Below the pieces are notes generated by a model. The model saw only the letters and a program-made list of their open reading frames with translations, searched no databases and was not told the DNA's origin. The position numbers were made by a program, and so were the translations under genes. This document shows, one piece after another, positions 22,591 through 34,341 of a stretch of DNA of 64,000 nt. Positions within the stretch are counted from its first letter, which is position 1; each line of letters begins with the position of its first letter. The DNA is from Taudactylus pleione (Eukaryota > Chordata > Amphibia > Anura > Myobatrachidae). Location of the stretch: NCBI GenBank assembly GCA_031769625.1, contig JAUIMM010000686.1:806001-870000 (forward strand), read 5' to 3'.

Positions 22591-23352
22591 TGCTGGGTAT
22601 ACACTAGTACAACGGATCGGTCAGCGGACTGATCCGCCGTCCGAGCAGCCGATTGGTAAGCTATTACCACTCAATGAGCCTCATTTATCAATGAGTTTAT
22701 CACTCAAAACTAGTGATAAATGGTGCTCAGCCAATCAGCTCCCAACTGTTAACTGTTGACAGTTGGGAGCTGATTGGCTGGAGCAACATTTATTAAAAAA
22801 AAGTGATATTTATCACTAGTTTTGAGTTATGAACGCGTTGATAAATGAGGCTGAATGTGTCTGGCCTGACATCACAACTGGGCAGGCATTTCAATTTCCC
22901 ACCCATGTCAGTGTCGATGGATCCCTGCTGTCGGTCTACTGACCACCAGTATCCAGTCTGTTGATATATATTTAAGGATTCCCTTTGTTAAGATGGGTGC
23001 ACATCAACTGATCTGCAGATACAGTATATCTGCAGACTGTGCAGAACATACTGTATGTTCTCCATACAGTCTGCACGATCCGTCGTGACTGACATCACTA
23101 CTGGGTGGGCATTTTCATGCACCCACCCAGTTGAGCTGTCAGTCACCACCAGCCCATGCAGCAAGTGTATGGGGGATCAGCTAACCACCCGTACACACAG
23201 CACGATGCCCCAGTATATCTGCAGATATATTGTTCATCGGTTGTGTACGACGTCATTCACATACATATCGTCTGTACACACTGGCCGACGCACACACGAT
23301 ATATCGGCCGTTCAATTGAATGCCAATATGTCACCCAGTGTGTAGCCAGCAT
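22591..23352. mobile_element. TA-flanked MITE with a second MITE inside
   Basis: Ends TGCTGGGTATACACTAG and CAGTGTGTAGCCAGCA are inverted and flanked by TA (22589-22590, 23353-23354), as in Tc1/mariner-like elements. It contains the younger MITE at 22676-22853. A truncated relative lies in block 2 at about 28370-28620. Confidence 0.65.
22676..22853. mobile_element. Small MITE with proven empty site
   Basis: Inverted ends GAGCCTCATTTATCAA / TTGATAAATGAGGCTG, internal arms cagccaatcagctcccaactg / cagttgggagctgattggctg. The sister sequence in block 2 (near 28420) reads cactcaatgtgtctgg without it, giving the empty site and an AAT duplication (22673-22675, 22854-22856). Confidence 0.85.
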
Positions 23353-23718
23353 TAGGTAAGCCAGAGAGTGGGTGACATCCTTGATGACATATCAGTGGAT
23401 GACCTCACAAAGATGAATGAAGATATATGTATGACATCACAAAGGACAACATCACTGATGAGCTCAAGAAATTGCCAATATCATAGTGGCTGATATCTTA
23501 ATACATATATGTACAGTGCCACTTATCCGGTTGACTCCCAAATTTAGCTGTCTTATTGGGGCATACTCTCTTGAAAAAAGAAAGGTTTGAAAAAAAAATC
23601 TCAAACAAATTTCCTTTTTTCCTTCCTTTTTAAATTGGAAAGTGAGTAATTACAAACATCCCCAAGGCACAAAAATCCCTAGATACGTTTCTGTGAGTTA
23701 TGATAAAATTATTTTGTT

Positions 23719-24050
23719 TTCTCTCCATCCACCTGGTCACTGAGGGGATGGGCACTGCATGGCACCCATTGCTTACCATTTGTTTTCCCTCCCTCCACCT
23801 GGTCACTGAGGGGATGGACACTGCCTGGCACCCATTGCTTTCCGTTTGTTTTCCCTCCCTCCACCTGGTCACTGAGGGGATGGGCACTGCCTGGCACCCA
23901 TTGCTTTCCGTTTGTTTTCCCTCCCTCCACCTGGTCACTGAGGGGATGGGCACTGCCTGGCACCCATTGCTTACCGTTTGTTTTCCCTCCCTCCACCTGG
24001 TCACTGAGGGGATGGGCACTGCCTGGCACCCATTGCTTACCGTTTGTTTT
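23719..24050. repeat. 66-bp minisatellite, about 5 copies
   Basis: The unit includes cacctggtcactgaggggatg and ggcacccattgcttacc; copies start near 23731, 23797, 23863, 23929 and 23995. Block 4 has a single copy (55885-55950), the likely ancestral state. 66 is a multiple of 3, so long frames occur on both strands; they are not genes. Confidence 0.85.
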
Positions 24051-24256
24051 CAAATTTTGACATAACAGACACTAAGAAGAAAAGTATTTTATAAACGCTT
24101 CTGTGAGCCCTGATTGAATTAACTAATCAAATTTCAATGAGGACAATTTCATAAGATGTGCATAGACCTCTGTGGTTTGGCTTTGACAAAACCACCTTCA
24201 AATTTTATGGTATTGGTTTTGGAAAAACCACCCTCAAGTGTATTGGTTCAGATTCA

Positions 24257-24795
24257 GGGCTTGATTCAGCAAGGAACGCAGTTGCTCATATGCACGCAAT
24301 CGGTCGATTAATTCACAATACGCATGCATAAGCATTACAGTGCATGAACTAGCATTTGCAATCCAAACTGCGATTGCAGAGGGTACACAGACCCAGAGCA
24401 GAGTGATTGACAAGAAGCGCCATTTGTGGGTGGTGATAGGGGGGTGGTCGGACGAACGCAGGCGTGCCAGTGCGTCGCAATGCTGTTGCAGGGGTGTGCA
24501 TATATTATACACTTCCTGGCCATACGCAGCCTGAGGTCTCATAGCGTAAGCTGAAGTTAGCAATTCCTGAGTGAGGTCTGACATACCTTAACTGTGCGTA
24601 TGGGTCCAATGTTACTCAATGTTTCCGATTATTTTGCTGTGTTGCCCAAGTATACGGATGTGAGTAAGGGGAAGTGGGCGTCCTTATGTTAGGCTGCGAT
24701 CGCAATGTGATTGCAAACATTTGCACTTCACCGCTGATATTAGCAACTGCGTAGCGTGCGTATTAGCAGAATAGCGATCCTTGCTGAATCAGGCC
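24257..24795. mobile_element. MITE, GGGCTTGATTCAGCAAGGA ends
   Basis: The right end TCCTTGCTGAATCAGGCCC mirrors the left end. Both sides are flanked by TCA (24254-24256, 24796-24798). A relative lies at about 43008-43475. Confidence 0.8.
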
Positions 24796-25153
24796 CTCAG
24801 TTTTGGTTTTCTTTAATATTTATAAAAACAGCTAAAATCAGCTAAAACCATGTAATTTGGACCTGTTTACATGCAATCAATAACCCGAGATGCGTTATTT
24901 AAATCCGAATTTCCGAACTTACAACAGGCCCGAGCTGGGACTGGTTTCTACTTAGAACTACTAAGTTCGGGTGTGTTCATTTTTCAGGAAAACTGAACCG
25001 CACATCTCTACAATTTCAATACATTTCTTCTCATTCTTATTTTTTTCTAGTTCAGTGCACAAAGGGGCTGTAATAAAATATACTGTATATTTTTTACCCA
25101 GCCTTTGCTCATTGCAGAACACCAAGTGGTTTACACTTTGTGCTAATCACTTG

Positions 25154-26070
25154 GGGCTCTATTTACTACAATCCGCATATTGAATGCGGATTGTAGTGTG
25201 ATATTACAGAGTGAATTTGCATTGCGAATTCAGGCAATATCACAGGGATTTACTATAAATCCCTTGCAGGGACAGAGCTTGTGAAAAAGCTCTGTCCCTG
25301 CGGATCCCATCCGCACTCTAGTCGCTGCTAAGAGCCCGCGCATGCGCCGACCCACCGTCGCTGCTAACCCCCACCGACGCTAAGCCCCGCCCCCCGCGGT
25401 CACGGACCCCCACGACCCCCCCTCCCCCCCGCAACCCCCCCTTCCCTTCATTACACTTACCTGCATCCTCCTGGCCTCCGGTGATCTTCTCCGGGCTTCC
25501 CGATCAGGTGATCTCCCATACTGCACTGGGGCACGATCACCTGATGACCGGGCAGCAGTGCACTGTGGGAGACCAGCTGACCGGAGAGGAGCCATCACCG
25601 GAGGCCCGATCACCGGTCTCTGGATTCAGGCAAGTAAAAAAAAAATGTTTCATTTTTTTTTTTCTTTTTTTTACAGCAATCAGCTTGCGGTCTGCTTAGA
25701 CCACATAGCTGATTACTGGTACCGGCTCCCGCCTCTGCTCTCCCCGTTAGAGCAGAGTGGGAGCCCGGTAACCGGGGGAGACCCTGGATAACGCCACCTC
25801 CAGGTGGCGTTATTATCACAGGGCTTCCCCCGGTATTTTTTTACAATTTATTTTTAGTAACTATGGTCGGATCACATTTCCCATTACAGTTATGGGAAAT
25901 GCGATCTGCTTTACTAAATAAGTGATAATTAGGGGTTGGAGTAGGATTTTACTAATTCTACTCCAATTGCCCTATAGTAACTACAGGTGAAACTAAAATA
26001 ATGTGAAAAGGGTGTGAAAACACCCTTTTTCACTTTATTTTAGTAAAAATAATGTTAATAAATAGAGCCC
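25154..26070. mobile_element. 917-bp non-coding element, GGGCTCTATTTACTA ends, empty site known
   Basis: Ends GGGCTCTATTTACTA / TAATAAATAGAGCCC, TTG flanks (25151-25153, 26071-26073). The sister sequence in block 3 (near 29630) reads cacttggcacc uninterrupted, confirming the insertion. Internal GC-rich part with several hairpins; no transposase. Confidence 0.85.
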
Positions 26071-26111
26071 TTGGCACCTGCAACTATGTACCCATGTGAT
26101 CAACAGACATA

Positions 26112-26710
26112 GGGCTCAATTCAGACACGCTCGCTAGATGCGTAAGCTCGCTCGATGCGTATGCAAATTCGGCTAAGTGACAGCAAGTCAGGCTATCGCA
26201 TGGCAAGGCATAAGCACGCCCACTATGTCTTGGTGTGCGATCGCCCTGTATATGCAGACACCCACCAGCCTGTCTTAAGACGCCCACTTGCGCACGTCAT
26301 CTCCAGGAAGTGTAAGTAACCATCGGTACTTCGTGTACCATCGAAAGTGAACGCAGCGCTTGTGGTTGACTATACACTACCGCAAGCACTGGGGGCACTC
26401 CAGTCTGAAATACAACCAGGTGACGTGTACTATGACACTGCCTGTTAATTATGCACGCCTCTGAAATGGCGTTAAGACGCTCAGTCACACCTGTGTTCAC
26501 ACCTCCACTCCCCCGTTTCTAGTGGCCTGCCCCTGTCACCACCAGCCTCTCCTGTCATTTTACATGGCTATCTATGCGCAGCGAGCGTATGCTTCCAAAT
26601 CGCTCGCACTGGTTCACGCATGCGCATTGTGATGCATACGCATGCGCACAATGCAAAAATCGTCTGGCTGCGTGCGAACACTTCCTAGTGAGCGGGTCTG
26701 AATCGGGCCC
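26112..26710. mobile_element. MITE (GGGCTCAATTCAGAC ends), block 2 copy
   Basis: Right end GTCTGAATCGGGCCC; ATA on both sides (26109-26111, 26711-26713). The orthologous element sits at the same place in block 3 (29674-30323), so the insertion predates that duplication. Confidence 0.8.
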
Positions 26711-26818
26711 ATAGAACCATGTAGTTTCTACAGCTTTTCAATAGTACAGGTGAGGTGTCAGTTCTACCAGCATTTGAAGCAGAAATGTTATTACTGTGGT
26801 CACCTTTGTATTGCTCAC

Positions 26819-26950
26819 CTGCTGTAGCTGCGTTTCTGTGATTGATGTCTGTGATTTGTCCTACTGAATCATAAGATGCATTTGAATATCTGTCATTTAT
26901 TCTTGATTCATTTAAACCTATATTAAACTTCTTGCCACCATATTCGGAAG
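26819..26950 (-). CDS. Tail exon B, copy 2
   Basis: Minus strand, acceptor tttcttttacag and donor GTGAGC intact, 132 nt, phase 1-1. The peptide starts SEYGGKKFNIGLNESRINDR and continues YSNASYDSVGQITDIN. YDSV gives a tyrosine with a hydrophobic +3 residue, a plausible SH2-binding site if phosphorylated. No stops. It lies between degraded exon A2 upstream and exon B1 downstream, so it could be spliced B3-B2-B1 without loss of frame. Product unknown. Confidence 0.6.
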
Positions 26951-27023
26951 CTGTAAAAGAAATGAACACATTAATTAGTGGCCTCAGACATGATCCACTA
27001 AGCACCAGGTTACAGTACATAAC

Positions 27024-27110
27024 ATAGGCCTAGTTGCTGAGATGGTGCTGGTGTCTTGTGTGTAGTAACATACATAATCTGGCACAGGTCTGACGTTGGA
27101 TTTTCTGGAA
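27024..27110 (-). pseudogene. Tail exon A, copy 2, degraded
   Basis: Carries the same 26-nt acceptor deletion and GTTATG donor as copy 1 (19533-19619). Still free of stops. Probably skipped in splicing. Confidence 0.6.
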
Positions 27111-28628
27111 GTAATAAACTGGTAATTCCTGCCAAACAGCCTCTCCTATGTGATGCTTATAGGGGAGCATTTAAAGCATTAAAGAGTATACATTATTATT
27201 AGTTTTATATTTTATTTTACTGTCTCAGAAATAAAACTTATATTATTGTTATTATTATTGTCATTCATTTGTAAGATGCCAGAGTGCTCTTCAATGTTGG
27301 ACAGTGTGGACAACAGGAAATGCATGAAATGGGAACATATAAAATAAATGCAGACATGAAAACATAGGGTAGGTCCCTACCCATGAGAGAGCTTAAAATC
27401 TTAAAGTAAGGGGGCACAGATGAGACAAGGGAGCGAGTCGCTCATATTGGAGATTGAGGCAGTTGTGAGGATCTACAGTATTCATATGAGTATTATAGGT
27501 GGGAGTAGGGTAAGTTCTAGTAAAGAAATGGGCCATCAGAGTGCTTTTATCCCCTCTCTGCACCCCTGGATGGCATCAAGGAGCTGAGAGGTTTGAGGAA
27601 ATATCTTGAAGGTGTAATGGATCATCCCTGTATATGTATGTCACCTAGAGTCACTCTAGGGAGGGCTTCTGCCTATAACAACCGCCCGTTGTTCCTATAG
27701 AGTACGACACACTCACTGGTACTTAGGATTCCACAAGGTAATAACCTTCGGACAGTAGGTGCTTATACAAACAGTGGGCGTTTGCAAGGTAAAACTGGAG
27801 TAGTAGTACAAAGGTAATTTAAACCACGAAGCAGCCTGCAGCCATGGACACAAGCAAAATAGAATACACACTAATAAACCGGTAGCGTGAATATCAGCAA
27901 TACTAAGTAATAATATCGCAGGGTAATTACTACCACAGCAGCATGCACTGCGGACAATAACTGAACAAGATTGCATATAAACACAACCAACAGATATATT
28001 GCAAGATGGTATAGCAATGAACTGAGATACACATGCTTTTGGCAGTATGGAATTGCAGCATAACACATAATGCAGAATGGAATAGCAATATATTAACCAG
28101 CGTTTGTTTTGCAGTGTATAATAGCAGCAAGAAATATGTACAAATGTTGTAGGATGGAATAGCAACAGTACACAACACCAATGGCTTCCAGAGTGGATTT
28201 GCAGCACAATGAATAATCCAGGTATACTTGCAACAGATACAGGTAACACAAGGCTGACCTAGGACAGGAACCAGGAATACCAAACAGCAGATACAGGAAC
28301 ATGGACCGGATAGCACGACTTCCACAAGAATCTATCCCTGGCAAGGCAGGAATGGGCAGAGCGTTCAGCGGACTGATCCGCCGTCCGAACAGCCGATTGG
28401 TAAACTATTACCACTTACCACTCAATGTGTCTGGCCTGACATCACAACTGGGCAAGCATTTAAATTCCCCACCCAGTTGTGATATCAGTGTTGATGGATC
28501 CCTTCTGTCGGTCTTCTGACCGCCAGCATCCTGTATACCAATATATATTTAAGGATTCCCTTTGCTATGGTGGGTACATACATGATAGAATTATCTGCAG
28601 ATCAACTGATCTGCAGACTGTGCAGAAC

Positions 28629-29062
28629 AGCAAAAATTAAGAATAAAAAGACTTACACAGATATCAAGATATCTGACAAAAGGAGTGAAAGCGGTGGGTT
28701 GAATAAATATTGGTTAATAATAACTCGGTAGGCAAAATATGGAAAAAACATATAATGGACAATACAACATGAAACATGTATTAACAATGATAAAAAACAC
28801 CAGGTCAAAGATGTTAAATGGTTGTATTTTGTAAAATTATAAAGTAACAGCCTAGTATAATGATGCTCAGTAAGAGAGAAATTAGCGTAGAAAAGTAAGG
28901 GCTATCAGATCCAGTACTAGGCTAAAAGAGTGGAGGAAGTAGAGTAAGAGATCTGCTAGTATGGTAACCCCTTTCACTCCCTCCTTTTCTACCCACCTCT
29001 TTCACTCCGTTTGTCAGATATCTTGATATCTGTGTAAGTTTTTTTATACTTAATTTTTGCTG
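28629..29062. mobile_element. Foldback element with about 60-bp arms
   Basis: The left arm (cttacacagatatcaagata...aggagtgaaag) is mirrored at the right (ctttcactccg...tatcttgatatctgtgtaag). The outermost text is agcaaaaattaag / taatttttgct. No target duplication resolved. Non-coding centre. Confidence 0.75.
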
Positions 29063-29673
29063 GTATCAATAAAAGTTATGTTTTATCTATGATATTCAAG
29101 CTATTAGATACCCTCTTTTTCTTACTAATTACAAACGTCCTGTATAGGAAAGATTCCTGGACTGCATACCCTGAATATATATAATGGGAGGTGTTACCTG
29201 TTGAGACTTCTTGCAGGCACAGGAACAGACAAATCACAGGTGCACAACTCCAAAATACTGATTATATATAAATACATTATGGAATACAATTTTGCAATCA
29301 ATAGAGGTTTTTAGCATAATCATGGCCAAGGTTATGGGCCTACCCACCATATCCAGCTAACCTCTTTAGGGTAGGTCCCTAACATACTAGGGTTCAAATC
29401 CAGAGCGCAGTACACCCCTAAATCAGCAAAGCCGAGCCACCCCAGAGCATCCTTCGGGTTTGTTCATTTTTCAGGAAAACCGAAACGCACATCTCTACAA
29501 TTTCAATACATTTCTTCTAATTCCTATTTTTTTCTAGTTCAGTGCACAAAGGAGCTGTAATAAAATATATATTTTTTACCCAGCCTTTGCTCATTGCAAT
29601 ACACCAAATGGTTTACACTTTGTACGAATCACTTGGCACCTGCAACTATGTACCCATGTGATCAACAGACATA

Positions 29674-30323
29674 GGGCCTGATTCAGACCCGGTTGCTAGA
29701 GGCGTACGCTCGCACTAAGTGTATGCAAATTTTACAAATTGACGTCATGGGATGCGATCGCTCGCTAAGGCATAAGCACACCCTCTTTGGCTGTGCGAGC
29801 GATCGCTCTGCGTATGCACCCCTTAGCGTAGAGACGCCCACTGGCACACGTCATCTCCAGGAAGTTTATGAAAACATTGGTACATCGAGGACCATCGGAT
29901 GCGAACGCAGTGCTTGTGGTAGCCTTACCCTACCGCAAGCTCTGCGAGCATTTCAGTGTAAAAAACAGCCAAGTGACTTGTACTATGAGGCTGCCTGTTA
30001 ATTATGCACGCCTCTGAAACAGCGTTGAAACACTCAGGCACGCCTACATTCGCATGTCCAACCCCCTGTTATTACAGGACAGCCCCTGTTACCACCCACA
30101 AACGGCCTCTCCTGTCACTCATTACACTGGGCTGTCTTTGCTGGGCGAGCAAGCGGTATGCGATCGCAGTGAGTATTTCGCGCACGCGCAGAATGAAGCG
30201 TGCGCATACGTAGAACATCGAGCCAGTTGCGAGTGCGCACATATAGCGAACGGGTCTGAATCAGCATGCGCACGATGCAAAAATTGTCTGGCACTTCCTA
30301 GCGAGCGGGTCTGAATCGGGCCC
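29674..30323. mobile_element. MITE (GGGCCTGATTCAGAC ends), block 3 copy
   Basis: ATA flanks (29671-29673, 30324-30326), orthologous to the element at 26112-26710. Contains an internal second end-like phrase near 30255 (gggtctgaatcag), perhaps a rearrangement. Confidence 0.75.
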
Positions 30324-30432
30324 ATAGAACCATGTAGTTTCTTCAGCTTTTCAATAGTACAGGTGAGGTGTCAGTTCTACCCGCATTTGAAGCAGAAATG
30401 TTTATTACTCTGGTCACCTTTGTATTGCTCAC

Positions 30433-30564
30433 CTTCTGTAGCTGCATTTATGCGATCAATGTCTGTGATTTGTCCTACTGAATCATAAGATGCATTTGAA
30501 TATCTATCATTTATTCTTGCTTCATTTAAGTCTATATTAAACTTCTTGCCACCATATTCAGAAG
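30433..30564 (-). CDS. Tail exon B, copy 3
   Basis: Minus strand, acceptor tttctattacag, 132 nt open, donor GTGAGC, phase 1-1. The peptide starts SEYGGKKFNIDLNEARINDR and continues YSNASYDSVGQITDID. It sits 80 nt downstream of intact exon A3, a short intron. This is the best-preserved A-B pair of the four, with all four splice sites intact. Presumed receptor cytoplasmic tail; protein family not identified. Confidence 0.65.
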
Positions 30565-30644
30565 CTGTAATAGAAATGAACACATTAATTGTGGCCTTAC
30601 ACATATTGATCCACCAAACACCAGGTTATTACAACAATACTCAC

Positions 30645-30737
30645 GTAGGCCTAGTTGCTGAGGTGGTGCTGGTCTCTTGTGTGCAGTAGCATACATAATG
30701 TGGCGTAGGTCTGAAGTTGGATTTTCTGGAATTGAAT
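30645..30737 (-). CDS. Tail exon A, copy 3 (intact)
   Basis: Minus strand, acceptor ttctttttcgtcatcag, 93 nt open, donor GTGAGT, phase 1-1. The peptide begins SIPENPTSDLRHIMYATAHK and ends with a proline/glutamine stretch (RPAPPQQLGL). It carries one tyrosine (IMYATA) and a short PAPP stretch. A preceding exon ending in G would give Asp at the split codon, as exon B does, consistent with head-to-tail A-B-A-B order. Product unknown. Confidence 0.6.
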
Positions 30738-30767
30738 CTGATGACGAAAAAGAACAAGTAATGAACA

Positions 30768-31820
30768 AACTGCAGGGAATCTCTAATTTTTAAGGTAAAG
30801 GTTTCAAAAGCCTTCATAAACATGAAAAAAGGTCTGCTATTAAAAATGGGGAAGGTGTCCAATTGAAGAAGGCACCTGTGCCGAAACGTGTTGGAGACCC
30901 CCGGACACCTACCCATCTTGAACCCACCAGCATCTACATCCACCCCAATCCGGGCACCGGAACGGCAGTAGCGGCGCTTAACCGGACGCTGGTCCCCGCT
31001 CACACCAGCCCCAGCCTCTGCCAAACGACAGCGCTTCACGCTCTCATCACACCACTGCACGCAGCACAGGTTTCACCTGCACTGCATCCACGGACGTGAG
31101 CCACTGAAACAGTGCACGGCCCCCGCCGCGGCATCATACTGGACTTTGAGAAGAACTGATCCCACACCAACGGCTCTGGGCACCTACCGGTAGGCCAGCA
31201 CCCATTCTCACCAGTGCGGGATGCCGCAAAGTGGGAGCACCCCTGATCACCTCCAACAGGGCATCCCAGTTCAGAAGTCTGTCGACCATAGGTCCAACAG
31301 GGAAGCATGCAGTAGTCAGGACCGCATGTCAAGGAACCCCCTGAAAGGGTTGACCCTACTCCCCACACTGTGGATACGCCCTGTCACCCCAAATCACCAA
31401 CAACTGGGCAGTGTGTGCTGCCACAAACCATCTAAGAGACATTTATCTTCCAGGTGCACTGTGCCTCCTACTGAGCAACTACCAGCCTCTATGTGCACAC
31501 ACACATACAAATAAATGTATTTGTTTCTTCCACCATCCATCCAGCCTCCAGTATTTCTGTTCTACCACAACACATCTACCACAACACACAGCCATCTGCT
31601 CCCCCCAACCTCCCCCCGTTTTTTTCCCTCCTCCCTTTCCCCACCAATACACACACACACACACAACCAAGTAGCGCACGTACCCTCCAATCTTACCATA
31701 TCTGTCAAATAGGAAACCACTGCTTAATAACTTTGCATACAGGGGTAAAATTGATCTCCAGATTTCCTTTGGAAACCGGAGAATGTCTTGCAAATATTGT
31801 CAATGAAGCCTATTGAAAGC
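30768..31820. other. Unassigned insertion with hammerhead-like motif, GC-rich part and CA repeat
   Basis: Interrupts duplication block 3. Contains the hairpin motif at 30852-30899, a GC-rich 400-bp stretch without long open frame, and a short CA run at 31651-31666. No reverse transcriptase or transposase visible. Borders uncertain. Confidence 0.4.
30852..30899 (+). ncRNA. Hammerhead-like fold (candidate), best-paired copy
   Basis: Stem I candidates GGTGTCC and GGAGACC pair with one mismatch. Between them lie TTGAAGA (CUGANGA with C changed to U), a perfect stem II GGCAC-ct-GTGCC, then GAAA and stem III-like ACGTGT. Two unpaired bases lie between stem I and the core. Catalysis unproven. Confidence 0.45.
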
Positions 31821-32142
31821 TTTTTCTGTATCATTGAAAGCAGCTCAAATTCTTCTTGACTTCTTGAGATAAACTCGACTATATTCATGACTTTGTAAGT
31901 GTTATTAGATGCCTGTGGGCGGAATTCATTTAGGAGTGATTATCTCGCTCCCACCTTCAACTTGGATTCACACATCATAGGGCTGCGGAAATATTCTGCA
32001 AGTCTGGATCCAGAAAAGATGATTTTAGGATGGCATCTGTCCCCACTAATAAAAGCCCTATAGTATTTGTTTGGAAATTGAAAGAAATTAAACATCATGA
32101 GAATGTAGAACACTTGGATTCACAGAAAGTCTGTTTACTCTT

Positions 32143-32420
32143 CAGAGCCGTAACTAGACTTTTTGGTGCCCTGTGCCAGAAAGAGCATTGGTGCCCCCCT
32201 CATTTTTCAAAGGGACATAATGCACCCAAAAAAGGGCCATGGCTTCATGGGGAAGGGCCATGGAAGAGATAGGAGAGGCCAGGAGATGCTGGGGATGAAA
32301 TAAGAGGAAGCTACAAGCAAGAATGATAATAAACAGAAATTTGACAAGCCCAAACAGCGCCCCCTGACCTGTGGTGCCCTGTGCGATGGCACCAGCCGCA
32401 CTACCCTAGCTACGGCCCTG
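32143..32420. mobile_element. hAT-type MITE, CAGAGCCGTAACTAG ends
   Basis: Ends CAGAGCCGTAACTAGA / CTAGCTACGGCCCTG. A perfect 8-bp duplication ttactctt flanks it (32135-32142, 32421-32428). Contains the recurring phrase ggtgccctgtgc near both ends. Non-coding. Confidence 0.9.
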
Positions 32421-32683
32421 TTACTCTTGATACTTCTTGTATTTGAATTGCACAGCAAAAAATGTTTTCCGGTTTTAGAAAATGAGACACATTTGGAACA
32501 CATGGTGGCCATCTTTGTTCCGGTTCAAGGAGATGAAATGTATTGTGGAACGCACAGTGCCTATCTTATTTCCGTTTTTTTCCCCGAATAACCGCTTTTA
32601 GAGTGTTTCTAGTATTCCTGTTAGGTGGGGTTTATTGTAATTAGATATTAGGGTATAAAAGGGTATAATTTCTCATTTGTCAA

Positions 32684-32725
32684 CATGCTTCTGATGAAGA
32701 ACCTTTTATAGTTTGAAACATGTAT
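32684..32725 (+). ncRNA. Hammerhead-like motif with exact CTGATGA box (candidate)
   Basis: CTGATGA, a weak stem AAC...GTT, then GAAACATGTA. Both conserved boxes of a hammerhead are exact here, but the stems are poor. Lies in otherwise unassigned DNA (32429-32996). Confidence 0.35.
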
Positions 32726-32996
32726 GTAAAGCAAGGTGACTGTATACCCTGGAAGGTTGTTTTCCTAACGGACCATCTGGACATGTACCTGTTTGGAGAC
32801 CATAAAGGTCTGGTACTTTGTGGATTCTTACCTGTTCCTTTTCCATCTTGGCACACGCTGGTTGGTGATCCATTCCGCAGGACTAAAGATCCAGGGGATA
32901 TCCATAACCATTGATTAATATGTGATTTATTACTTTATCATATGTGAGTGTTCTGTGAAATTAAATCTTTTTATGTGAAAAGATTTTTGCAATACT

Positions 32997-33594
32997 GGGC
33001 CTGATTCAGAGCCGGACGCTATTTGCGCTCGCTCGTTCAGAAAAAGGGGTTGGCTATTTAAATTGAGCACTCGCTCTTTGCGGTCTGTTGACGCCTCTAT
33101 GTCTGAGCGAGCGTCCGAAACATGCGCTCGCTATTTTGTAAAGACGCCCCTTGGCCGTTCGCATCATACGTCATCTCCGCTATTTATTTGATTAATCGAG
33201 TACATCGAAAGGCGTATGAACTGCTCGCTATTCTTGTGGTTGCATTTTCCTACCGCAATCATGCGAGCAGTTCAGGCTAAAAGACAACCAAGTGACGTGG
33301 TCGATGATGCTGCTTTGTTAATTATGCACACCCTTAAAACGCCCGTTTTGACCATTTGGCACGCCTGCGTTCGGATCTCCACTCCCCGTTTTCAAGCACC
33401 TTCCCCTGTTACCACCCACAAACGCCTCATTCTGTCACTCAAATTAGCGGGCACTCGCTGTTTTGCGAGCACACGATTTCCGACTGCACTGACTGGTTGG
33501 CGCATGCGCATTACGACCCATACGCATGCGCAGATGTGCGAACATCGCTCGGAGCGAACGAGCGGCCGCTTACGAGCGGCTCTGAATCAGGCCA
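32997..33594. mobile_element. MITE (GGGCCTGATTCAGAGCC ends)
   Basis: Right end GGCTCTGAATCAGGCC. Related to 53846-54444 (shared tcgagtacatcga and gaactgctcgctattcttgtgg). Flanks suggest an ACT duplication. Confidence 0.75.
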
Positions 33595-33834
33595 ACTGTT
33601 TCTTTCTATTTGTTTCTTTTGGCTTCATGCAACCTAATGAGAGTGACATCGAAACTATCTACACCTTAGGTTGAAAGAAAATGGTCTACAGGAGTTAAGA
33701 AATCTAGACTACATTTGGTCAAACATCGACAAGAGGACTCTTTCTAAAAGGTCATTCAACAATTTATTAGGACGTGGGACTTTCACTATCTAATAATAAT
33801 TTTTTCACAATACCTTAGGTGGCAGATGAACTAA

Positions 33835-34338
33835 GGGGGTCATGCAGACCAGCTCGTGAGGGGCAGTACACTCGCAAGCGGGTCGATGTTCCCCACTGCG
33901 CATGCGCACGACGGAGGGAGCTCCGTCGTGCGCATGTGCGAGACCCGGGGAGCGACGGGCTTTCCATCGCTCCGGGTCTCGCACCAAAGGGGGCGTGCTG
34001 TCGATGTTGAGTGACAGCACGCCCCCTTTGGTGGGCGTGCCGGGGGCGTGCCTGCCAGACAGAGGCGTTCCCATGGGAACACCTACCGTCTGAAGCCGGC
34101 CCCACTGACATCACTAGTGATGTCAGTGGGAGTGATTTTGGCTCTGATAGAGCCAAAATCACTCCAGGGCTTGTGGCAGGGAGACCCTACCGCAGGGTCT
34201 CCGTCGCAAGTCCGATGGTTGCGATGGGTGCTCACCCACAGCTATGCGAGCGGCCAGGAGGCCGCTCCATTTTCATGGAAGAGGGCACTGATTCAGAGCG
34301 AGCGCTCTGGTCAGAGCGTCCGGCTCTGAATCAGGCCC
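33835..34338. mobile_element. Poly-hairpin MITE, copy 3
   Basis: TAA flanks (33832-33834, 34339-34341). Left end GGGGGTCATGCAGACC, right end GGCTCTGAATCAGGCCC. The same hairpin train as copies 1 and 4, but the hairpin at 33940-33980 has its own stem sequence (gagacccgg...ccgggtctc) while keeping full pairing. Confidence 0.8.
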
Positions 34339-34341
34339 TAA

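Larger units (their letters stand above)
19150..23060 (-). repeat. Exon-pair duplication block, copy 1
   Basis: The block, read in plus order, holds acattttgacataac, exon B, exon A, a poly-AT intron and a shared intronic repeat (20220-20890). It matches block 2 (26740-28630) almost line for line, and parts match block 3 (30340-30760) and block 4 (55900-56510 plus 62440-63150). Copy 1 has extra sequence at 21010-22620 and a MITE at 22676-22853 absent from block 2. Confidence 0.8.
26740..28630 (-). repeat. Exon-pair duplication block, copy 2
   Basis: Closest relative of block 1: shares exon A damage, the intronic poly-AT tract (27180-27260) and the repeat at 27705-28345. Sequence related to the plus-left side of this block (the 66-bp array, 24800-25150) also occurs in blocks 3 and 4. 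Confidence 0.8.
29453..30767 (-). repeat. Exon-pair duplication block, copy 3
   Basis: Begins with sequence matching 24975-25150 (cacatctctacaatttcaat), contains the MITE 29674-30323, exon B3 and exon A3, and loses similarity to the other blocks at about 30768, where a different insertion begins. Confidence 0.75.

Noticed and set aside
23630..24065. Frames of ~120 codons on both strands
   Set aside because: 66-bp minisatellite with unit length divisible by three.
31651..31666. CA microsatellite
   Set aside because: Too short and common to be informative.
32684..32725. Calling this a proven active hammerhead ribozyme
   Set aside because: Both core boxes are present but stems I and II are weak; kept only as a candidate motif.
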